From an uncultured Gammaproteobacteria bacterium (lineage in GTDB: Bacteria; Pseudomonadota; Gammaproteobacteria; Halothiobacillales; Halothiobacillaceae), in assembly GCA_938004235.1 (NCBI GenBank), contig CALKWL010000319.1, positions 1 to 5,012 of the forward strand: a stretch of 5,012 bases of DNA, in the 5' to 3' direction. Below the pieces are notes generated by a model. That model was given only the letters and a program-made list of their open reading frames with translations, was not told the origin of the DNA and made no database searches. Shown piece after piece: positions 1-5,012 of this stretch. Positions within the stretch are counted from its first letter, which is position 1. Each line of letters opens with the position of its first letter. Both the position numbers and the translations under genes were made by a program.

Positions 1-324
1 GCGTTGGCATTGGAGCGCATTTTGGGGAATCTGCTCGACAATGCTTGGCGTTATAGCCAACAGCAAGGGGTTGAACTGGTGCTGCATTGCAGCGCGGTTG
101 GGTGGCGCTTTGAGGTTTTGGATCGTGGCCCGGGCATTCCGCTGGAACAGCGTGAGCGCGTGTTCCAGGCTTTTACGCGTCTTGAGCCCTCTCGCAACCT
201 CGTGACCGGCGGCAGCGGACTGGGTCTGGCGATTGCTCGCCAACTGGCCGAAGCTCAAGGCTGGCGCATGGGCATTGATGAGCGCGAAGGCGGCGGGTGT
301 TGTGTTTGGGTGGGCGGGGCATAG
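1..324 (+). CDS. Sensor histidine kinase, C-terminal HATPase domain (5' partial)
   Basis: This is the last 107 residues of a two-component sensor kinase; the sensor, membrane and dimerisation/phosphoacceptor regions lie before the window. The ATP-binding (HATPase_c) motifs appear in the usual order: N box around residues 8-19 (GNLLDNAWRYS), G1 box at 41-47 (DRGPGIP), F box around 54-61 (VFQAFTRL), and G2 box at 70-78 (GGSGLGLAI). The frame is open from base 1 and ends at TAG 322-324; the TTG at 4 is not a real start because the N box is already under way there. The spacing and the F box followed by a PSR segment resemble EnvZ/RstB-type kinases that pair with OmpR-family regulators. It is convergent with the MbnP/MbnH operon, so a regulatory link to that operon is possible but not shown. 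The stimulus cannot be judged without the N-terminal part. The C-terminus is short and slightly odd (two adjacent Cys at 100-101). Confidence 0.93.
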   Translation, partial: ALALERILGNLLDNAWRYSQQQGVELVLHCSAVGWRFEVLDRGPGIPLEQRERVFQAFTRLEPSRNLVTGGSGLGLAIARQLAEAQGWRMGIDEREGGGCCVWVGGA

Positions 325-331
325 CACAGTC

Positions 332-472
332 AGAACCTGTTCAACGTCTCACTGAACAGCGCATTGCGGCGCAAAACCGCCTCAAAATGCTTGCATCGTG
401 CGTCTATGCGGTGCTTTTTCGTCGGTTTTTCGCTTGCACTGCATCCGTTGATCGAGACTTTGAACAGGTTCT
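332..472. repeat. Long imperfect palindrome filling the gap between convergent genes
   Basis: The outer arms are 332-350 (AGAACCTGTTCAACGTCTC) and 454-472 (GAGACTTTGAACAGGTTCT). They are reverse complements at 18 of 19 positions, including 13 uninterrupted pairs at the outer end. Pairing resumes inside on the same centre (about 401): 369-379 (GCGCAAAACCG) against 423-433 (CGGTTTTTCGC) with one mismatch, then GCAT 393-396 against ATGC 406-409 around a small loop. Symmetry at three depths argues for one hairpin-forming element of about 141 bp rather than chance matches. It occupies nearly all of the 325-471 gap and its right arm touches the stop codon of the outer-membrane protein gene. It could be a REP/MITE-like intergenic repeat, or work as a bidirectional transcription barrier. 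I see no classical stem plus T-tract terminator and no convincing target-site duplication. No other gene is visible in the gap. Confidence 0.75.
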
Positions 473-1698
473 CAGAACATGTTCTTTTCAAACAGAACCT
501 GCGCACGCAGCATCACGATGTTGTCGCTTTGTTCATTGAGGGTGCTGTAGTGCCATTCGGCGACCAGTCGCAGTTCCGGTAGCGGATACCATTCGGCGAC
601 AAGACCTGCGCCGATGGGCGTTTGGTCTGCATTGGCAATGCCAGCCTGCTGGGCGATCAAGGCGGCGTTGGCGCCATTGAGATAGTTGCTCATTTGCAGT
701 TGTTCCAGGCGCGCGGCCAGCGAAAACTTCGAGTTGAAGCGATAGCCAAGATCTATCCACCCGCCGCCGGTTTTGCCCGTGTAGTCGGGCGTGCCATAGA
801 TGCTGTCGATCACGCCGCTCTCTTTGCGATACCAGTACTCGCCGCCAAACCACCAAGGCGTAGTTTCGGGTTGCCAGCGCGCGGCGAGAACGAGCAGGTG
901 CACCCGGCCATCGAAACATACCCGGTTGAGAGTGGGCGCGCCGCTGCAACTTGGGGCGCTGTGGGTGTGGCCGCCCTGGCCGGTCGTGAGCAATGCGCGT
1001 CCATCGGCATCGGCGTTGGCGTAAGCGATTTGCGCCTGCCAGGGCTTGCCGTGCCAGCTCAGGTTGGCGGTGGCGAGATTGATGCCGCCTGCATCCGCGC
1101 CGGGGTAGGCGGTGTTGTTCCAGAGGCCGCCGCCGAGACTGAAGTTGGCAGGCAATTCAATATCGACGCGCAAGCCGTCTGCCGACCAGCCATCATGGAC
1201 ATCGGCGCGCATGGCCATGGGGGCGATGCCGAAGCTGCGGGCATGGTCATGAATCAGGTTTTCAAAGCCCAGGGGGAGTTCCTGTCGGCCAAGACGAGCT
1301 GCGCTTCCCCAATCGGGGGCGCGTGCACTCAGCCAGAGCGATTCCAGATCGGTGCTGCCGCCGTCCATGCCGTGGTAGGTGACGCGCAGGTGGCCATCCA
1401 GTTGCGGGGTGAAGCGTGCCCGTGTGCCAAATTCGATGTATTCCAGGTGTTCGCCGCGCAGGTCGGATTCGGGGCTGCCCGCACCCAGCACGCCCTCAAT
1501 GCGTGGGGTAGGGTAGGGGTTGGCAGCATCAATGTAATTCACCCCGGCGCCTAGGGAGAGGGTGAGTCCCGGCACGGTTTCGTCGGCGTGCTGCTCCGTG
1601 CCGTGGGCATGCGCGCCCCCTGTGGCGAGTGCGCAGCTCATGAGTAGCAAGGCGCGTGCATGGATGGATGGAGCGTGAGCTTTGGGTGTGCGCGGCAT
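472..1698 (-). CDS. Predicted outer-membrane beta-barrel protein, His-rich N-terminus
   Basis: This 408-residue protein has a signal peptide: basic start, hydrophobic stretch ALLLMSCALA at 16-25, and an AHA cleavage motif predicting cleavage after A31. The mature part alternates polar and hydrophobic residues with many aromatics and Gly, as in porin-like barrels, and ends in Phe (EKNMF), the usual signal for outer-membrane insertion. I do not recognise a named family. Possible metal ligands are the mature N-terminus (HGTEQH, from H32) and a probable loop with H244 and H246 (GGHTHSAPSC). The only mature cysteines, C251 and C261, may form a disulfide there. It is the last gene of the operon, starting 3 nt after the second MbnH stop, with GAAGAAG upstream as a plausible ribosome site. 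Position suggests a role in moving or sensing copper, or a substrate of the second MbnH, at the outer membrane; this is inference. Met20 is unlikely as start because it would destroy the signal peptide. Confidence 0.85.
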   Translation of the reverse strand: MPRTPKAHAPSIHARALLLMSCALATGGAHAHGTEQHADETVPGLTLSLGAGVNYIDAANPYPTPRIEGVLGAGSPESDLRGEHLEYIEFGTRARFTPQLDGHLRVTYHGMDGGSTDLESLWLSARAPDWGSAARLGRQELPLGFENLIHDHARSFGIAPMAMRADVHDGWSADGLRVDIELPANFSLGGGLWNNTAYPGADAGGINLATANLSWHGKPWQAQIAYANADADGRALLTTGQGGHTHSAPSCSGAPTLNRVCFDGRVHLLVLAARWQPETTPWWFGGEYWYRKESGVIDSIYGTPDYTGKTGGGWIDLGYRFNSKFSLAARLEQLQMSNYLNGANAALIAQQAGIANADQTPIGAGLVAEWYPLPELRLVAEWHYSTLNEQSDNIVMLRAQVLFEKNMF

Positions 1699-1701
1699 GA
1701 T

Positions 1702-2901
1702 TTACTTCTTCGACGGGGCGTGAGCAGGATGCGCTGAAACCTGGAACGGGTCGGCGTAGCGAGGGTTGGTGAGCAGGCTGTCGTCGGTCAGGGTGTGCAG
1801 AAACGCCAGAAGATCCGCCTTGTCGCCTGCGCTCAGTTCAATGCGGTTGATGCGCGGATCCTTGTGCGGGTTGTTTCGCCCGTCGCCCGCGTTGGCGCCC
1901 GCGTCGATGTTGCGCCCGTGTGCAGCGTAAAAGTCGATGACTTCTTTCAGCGTCGCCACGCTGCCGTCGTGCATGTAGGGGGCGGTGACGGCGACGTTGC
2001 GCAGGCTGGGCGCGCGGAAGGCGCCCATGTCCTCGGCTTGGCCGGAGAGCTCGAAAATGCCGCGATTCGGTTCGGGGAATCCGCCTTTACCGTCGATGTT
2101 GTAAAGGCCGGTGTTGTGAAAGGGGGTGGCGATATGTTTCGAGTCGGCGCTGACAACCTGGTCGTTGAAGTTGAAGCTGCCGTGGCATTGGGAACACTGC
2201 GCCCGCTCTGAAAAGAACAGTTTTTCACCGCGCGCTTCGGCGGGCCTGAACACGAGCTGTCCCTGCTTCATCTGGTCGTAGCGCGTGTTGAACGAGGTGA
2301 CTCCACGCATGAAAGCAGCGAGCGCCTTGATCAGGTTGTGCATGTTGACCGGCTCGGCTTCGCCAGGGAAGGCCTGGGCAAAGCGCGTCGCGTAATCCGG
2401 ATCTTGACGGAAGCGTGCAACGACCGCCGCCTTGTTGTTGTCGTCCAGACCCATTTCAATCGGGTTGTCGCCGAACAGGGGCACGGTCGCATGGCGTTCT
2501 AGCGACTGGATGGAAAAGTTGGCCCAGGTGATGGTGGGGTGATACGCCGCATTGGCAATACTGGGTGAACTGCGCGCGGTACGTTCGCCGGTCGAACCCA
2601 GCGATACGGCCTTGCCGTCGGTGAATGCCAGATGTTGCAGGTGGCAGGACGCGCATGAAATCGTCTGGTTGGCTGATAGGCGCGGGTCATAAAACAGTCG
2701 GCGTCCCAGTTGAAAACTTGCCTCGCTCATGCGGTTGTCGTCTGGAACGCGCGGTTCTGGAATATGCGCGGGCAGATTCCACTGCCATGTCGCGCCGGGC
2801 AATGCGCCGGACGCATGGTCAGCTGCGCCCGTGTTTAGTCCTGCGGCCAGCAGAAGTATGAACAGCGCGGCGCGCGTGAGATGGGGTGGATGGAGGTTCA
2901 T
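1702..2901 (-). CDS. mbnH: MbnH-type di-heme cytochrome c peroxidase/MauG family, second copy
   Basis: This 399-residue periplasmic enzyme is predicted to carry two c-type hemes, attached at C83-A-S-C-H87 and C236-S-Q-C-H240. An N-terminal hydrophobic segment (about 11-22, ALFILLLAAGLN) followed by GAADH fits a cleavable signal peptide with no lipobox. Family marks include FQLGRRLFYD (63-72), AFTDGK (92-97), TWAN (125-128), FHNTGLYN (261-268), DMGAFRAPSLRNVA (291-304) and APYMHDGS (307-314). The strong match to the neighbouring copy, the RRLFYD..RLS..CASCH block and the adjacent MbnP place it in the MbnH ('metallo-mystery pair') branch rather than the classical H2O2-scavenging CcpA branch. 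Characterised MbnH oxidises a Trp of MbnP to kynurenine. Its ATG overlaps the TGA of the upstream copy (ATGA, 2898-2901) and no good Shine-Dalgarno is visible, so translational coupling is likely. The tail after residue 386 (about 13 residues, with two His) is longer than in the first copy. Its own substrate is unknown. Confidence 0.92.
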   Translation of the reverse strand: MNLHPPHLTRAALFILLLAAGLNTGAADHASGALPGATWQWNLPAHIPEPRVPDDNRMSEASFQLGRRLFYDPRLSANQTISCASCHLQHLAFTDGKAVSLGSTGERTARSSPSIANAAYHPTITWANFSIQSLERHATVPLFGDNPIEMGLDDNNKAAVVARFRQDPDYATRFAQAFPGEAEPVNMHNLIKALAAFMRGVTSFNTRYDQMKQGQLVFRPAEARGEKLFFSERAQCSQCHGSFNFNDQVVSADSKHIATPFHNTGLYNIDGKGGFPEPNRGIFELSGQAEDMGAFRAPSLRNVAVTAPYMHDGSVATLKEVIDFYAAHGRNIDAGANAGDGRNNPHKDPRINRIELSAGDKADLLAFLHTLTDDSLLTNPRYADPFQVSAHPAHAPSKK

Positions 2902-4085
2902 GGCGTGGTGCTGAAGGGATTGGCGTAACGCGGGTTGGTCAGTAGCCCGTCATCGGTCAGGGTTTTCAGAAAGGCGATGATGTCGGCTTTTTCCTGCGCG
3001 TTGAGATCAATCAGGGTGATGAGCTCGCTCTTGTAGGGATTACTGCGCCCATCTCCGGTGTAGGGGCCTTCGGTAATGTTGCGCCCGCCCGCCGCGTAGA
3101 AATCCAGCACTTCCTCAAGACTGGCCAGGCTGCCATCGTGCATGTAGGGGGCGGTCATGGCGACATTGCGCAGGCTCTGGGCGCGGAAGGCGCCCATGTC
3201 GGGTGGGTTGAGGGTGATCTCGAAAACGCCGCGGTTGGGAATCGGGTACGCGCCCGAGTTGGCCAGGTTGTACAGCCCGGTGTTGTGGAAGGGTTTTTCC
3301 ACCACGCGTTGACCGGCATACAACACCTGATCGTTAAAGTTGAAACCGGCGTGGCAGTGAAAACACTCGGCCTTTTCGGAGTTGAACAGGTTGAGCCCGC
3401 GCACCTCCGCCGTCGTGAGGGCGATTTCACCGCGTTGGTAGCGGTCGAAACGCGAGTTGCCCGACAGAATTCCACGCTGAAACGTGGCGATGGCCTTGAT
3501 GATGTTGTCAAAGCTGATCGGATCAGATGTTTGCGGAAAGACAGCCTTGAAACGGGCAACGTAGTCGGTGTCGTTGCGCAATCTTTGCAGCACTTCGCTG
3601 CGGTTGGCGTCGTTGACTCCCATTTCCACCGGGTCGGCGCTGAACAGCGGGGTTTCCATCTGCTTTTCCAGCGTGGTGAGCGTCGGATTGGCCCAGGTGA
3701 GCGTGGGGTGATAGACCGAGTTGGCTAGTGGCATCGAGCTGCGCAGTGTCTTTTGGCCGGTCGAACCGCTGGAAAAGTCCTTGCCATCGGTGAACGCCAG
3801 GTTTTGTAAATGGCAGGATGCGCAGGCTTTGCTGCCATTGCCAGAAAGCCGGGTGTCGTAGAAAAGCCGACGTCCAAGCTGAAATTTGCTTTCGGACATG
3901 GGGTTGTCTGCCGGCACCTGCGGCTGTGGAAAATTTTTGGGTAAGTCCCAAGACCAGCTGCCGTCGCTGCTTGCGGCGGCGCTGCTATCGACTGTGGTCG
4001 TCCCCCCGCCGCCGCAGCCGATGACGCTGACGGTCAGCAGCATGATGGCGAGGGTGCTCCACAGATTGGAGAGATCAGCTTTCAT
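2898..4085 (-). CDS. mbnH: MbnH-type di-heme cytochrome c peroxidase/MauG family, lipoprotein copy
   Basis: This 395-residue di-heme enzyme probably oxidises the adjacent MbnP (Trp to kynurenine). Heme-binding motifs are C88-A-S-C-H92 and C241-F-H-C-H245. Other family blocks are FQLGRRLFYD (68-77), AFTDGK (97-102), TWAN (130-133), FHNTGLYN (266-273), DMGAFRAQSLRNVA (296-309) and APYMHDGS (312-319). The start is the ATG at 4085. The frame stays open to 4190, but that extension overlaps the mbnP 3' end and would bury the signal sequence. From 4085 the N-terminus is a lipoprotein signal: hydrophobic 11-22, then VIGC with Cys24 as the lipidation site, followed by Gly, which favours the outer membrane. 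A low-complexity Gly/Thr/Ser/Ala linker (25-43) leads to the catalytic part. The gene begins 5 nt after the mbnP stop with only a weak, too-close AGG, so coupling to mbnP is likely. It aligns to the downstream copy without gaps for about 348 residues. Confidence 0.93.
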   Translation of the reverse strand: MKADLSNLWSTLAIMLLTVSVIGCGGGGTTTVDSSAAASSDGSWSWDLPKNFPQPQVPADNPMSESKFQLGRRLFYDTRLSGNGSKACASCHLQNLAFTDGKDFSSGSTGQKTLRSSMPLANSVYHPTLTWANPTLTTLEKQMETPLFSADPVEMGVNDANRSEVLQRLRNDTDYVARFKAVFPQTSDPISFDNIIKAIATFQRGILSGNSRFDRYQRGEIALTTAEVRGLNLFNSEKAECFHCHAGFNFNDQVLYAGQRVVEKPFHNTGLYNLANSGAYPIPNRGVFEITLNPPDMGAFRAQSLRNVAMTAPYMHDGSLASLEEVLDFYAAGGRNITEGPYTGDGRSNPYKSELITLIDLNAQEKADIIAFLKTLTDDGLLTNPRYANPFSTTP

Positions 4086-4090
4086 GCCTG

Positions 4091-5012
4091 TTATTTGCTG
4101 CGTACGCTGAAGATTTTCTGGTCGTTGCCGCCGTTGGTCGTCATCCCGGTCGCAAGGTCGATACCCAGCGCGGCAAACACAGCTGGGCACTCCGGATCGT
4201 CGGTGGCGGACATGCAGCCTTTGGCGCCCGCTTTGTTCTTGGTGACATCCGAGCCTGCAAACAGCGACTCAAGATTGAGCACCATCTTTTGTGTTGCGGC
4301 GTTGAAGCTGGCGAACACGTAGTCGCCGCGGTTCGGATTGCCGCAGAACAGAACATCGCCCGAACTTGGGTTGATGCCTTTGCAGGCGGTCGAGCCGATA
4401 TGCACCGGCCAGTTGGCGCCCGCATCGGGTGTGAACTCGATCTTGGTGAATTTGCGTCCACCCTGCCAGTTCCAGGCCATGGACTGGAGTTGCAGCGGGG
4501 CAGGGGTCGTGGCGGCGGTGGTGTCACTGTGGTTCAGGCCTGACTGGAACTGTGCGGCGTAAATCGGCGCGCCAAGCGTCATGCTCATGCCGACATAATT
4601 GCCCGCAGGAACCCTGCCGCTAATGCGGGTGTAGGTGGCTGGCGTGCCTTTGGTGCACAGCCCGGTGCCGTTTTCAAAGTCCAGCAAGGCCACGCCATTG
4701 GCCTGGTTGTCATTTGAGTTCAGGGTGACATACACCCGCGCGCCTTTGTCGTCGATCAGGGCAAGGTTGGAGATGTAGAAGCGTAAATCGGCGATCTGGC
4801 CGCTGACGGGCAGCAAGGTGTCGGCGAGCGCAATGGTGGAATTACAGCTCACGCTTTGCGTGCCCGCAACCACATCAAACTGAATGTTCACATCCTGGGT
4901 TGGCGCGACACCTACGCTGGCTGCCGCCACCTGACGCTGAATGCTGGCGAGGTCGTCATGCGTGCCCAGGCCGTTCGCCACGGCGAATCCTTTGGCGCCA
5001 GCCTTTTGAAAG
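4091..5012 (-). CDS. mbnP: MbnP-family copper-binding protein (5' partial)
   Basis: The MbnP family protein is a periplasmic Cu(I)-binding partner of MbnH. Counting from the first complete codon (5009-5011), 306 residues are present. Recognisable family segments are LRFYISNLALID (76-87), VALLDFENGTGLC (107-119), the WxW motif AWNWQGGRKF (179-188), PVHIGSTAC (202-210), and GCMSATDDPEC followed by FAALGID near the end. Six Cys are present (56, 119, 210, 223, 266, 275), consistent with a disulfide-braced secreted fold. In the studied methanotroph protein the first Trp of WxW becomes kynurenine, and Cu(I) is held by a His, a Met and solvent; here the candidates are W180, H161 or H204, and Met 142, 144 or 178. 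The frame runs open to the window edge. A GTG at 4979-4981 could be read as a start, but it would leave no signal peptide, so the true start probably lies outside. Residues 1-40 precede the conserved core and are not family-typical to my eye. Confidence 0.93.
   Translation of the reverse strand, partial: FQKAGAKGFAVANGLGTHDDLASIQRQVAAASVGVAPTQDVNIQFDVVAGTQSVSCNSTIALADTLLPVSGQIADLRFYISNLALIDDKGARVYVTLNSNDNQANGVALLDFENGTGLCTKGTPATYTRISGRVPAGNYVGMSMTLGAPIYAAQFQSGLNHSDTTAATTPAPLQLQSMAWNWQGGRKFTKIEFTPDAGANWPVHIGSTACKGINPSSGDVLFCGNPNRGDYVFASFNAATQKMVLNLESLFAGSDVTKNKAGAKGCMSATDDPECPAVFAALGIDLATGMTTNGGNDQKIFSVRSK
4466..4474 (-). other. WxW motif of MbnP: predicted Trp-to-kynurenine site
   Basis: The codons at 4472-4474 and 4466-4468 (both TGG on the minus strand) encode W180 and W182 of the MbnP fragment, separated by Asn, in the context MAWNWQGG. 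In characterised MbnP the first Trp of this conserved motif is oxidised to kynurenine by MbnH, and copper binding depends on it. The only other Trp in the visible protein is W201 (codon 4409-4411). That the modification occurs here is inferred from conservation and from the adjacent mbnH genes. Confidence 0.7.

Noticed and set aside
297..582. Small plus-strand frames across the intergenic gap (297-539 and 364-582)
   Set aside because: They run through the palindrome and into the antisense of the barrel gene, and show no protein features; they are best explained by chance.
622..1554. 310-codon open frame on the plus strand
   Set aside because: It lies wholly inside the barrel protein gene on the opposite strand. 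Its translation is Ala/Gly/Val-rich with no recognisable domain, as expected of an antisense shadow in GC-rich DNA, while the minus-strand frame has a signal peptide and a C-terminal Phe.
3138..3728. 196-codon open frame on the plus strand
   Set aside because: It is antisense to the conserved heme-peroxidase coding sequence, with no family resemblance or plausible ribosome site.
1702..4085. Classical H2O2-detoxifying cytochrome c peroxidase (CcpA)
   Set aside because: The di-heme layout is shared, but the adjacent MbnP and the MbnH-like sequence blocks favour the MbnH branch. Peroxidase-like chemistry is not excluded.
4086..4190. N-terminal extension of the lipoprotein MbnH to an upstream ATG at 4190
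   Set aside because: The extra 35 residues are Arg/Gln/Asp-rich, overlap the mbnP 3' end and would place the lipoprotein signal internally. The ATG at 4085 gives a clean signal with Cys24.
4979..4981. GTG as the start of mbnP
   Set aside because: It would give a secreted-family protein without a signal peptide, and the frame is open further upstream to the window edge.

Overview
The window looks like a chromosomal segment of a proteobacterium, probably a beta- or related gammaproteobacterium. Reasons are the GC-rich coding sequence, an outer-membrane beta-barrel protein ending in Phe, an OmpR/EnvZ-style histidine kinase, and periplasmic c-type cytochromes. The exact taxon cannot be read from the sequence.

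Layout: at the left edge (1-324, plus strand) is the C-terminal catalytic end of a sensor histidine kinase. A 147-base gap follows that is almost entirely one long imperfect palindrome (332-472). The rest is one tightly packed minus-strand operon, read from right to left: an MbnP-family copper protein (4091-5012, 5' end outside the window), an MbnH-type di-heme peroxidase predicted to be a lipoprotein (2898-4085), a second MbnH-type di-heme peroxidase with an ordinary signal peptide (1702-2901), and a predicted outer-membrane beta-barrel protein with a His-rich mature N-terminus (472-1698). Junctions are +5 nt, a 4-nt ATGA overlap and +3 nt, so the four genes are almost certainly co-transcribed. 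The promoter must lie beyond position 5012.

How they fit together: MbnP/MbnH pairs (the 'metallo-mystery pair') are known from methanobactin operons and from other copper-related loci. In the characterised methanotroph pair, MbnH, a relative of MauG and bacterial cytochrome c peroxidase, oxidises the first Trp of a WxW motif in MbnP to kynurenine, which MbnP needs to bind Cu(I). The MbnP here keeps the WxW motif (WNW) and the Cys-rich framework. The unusual parts are two MbnH paralogues in tandem for one visible MbnP, with different predicted anchoring, and a co-operonic beta-barrel rather than a recognisable TonB receptor or methanobactin biosynthesis gene. The best reading is an envelope copper-handling module outside a methanobactin context; the role of the second MbnH and of the barrel is open.
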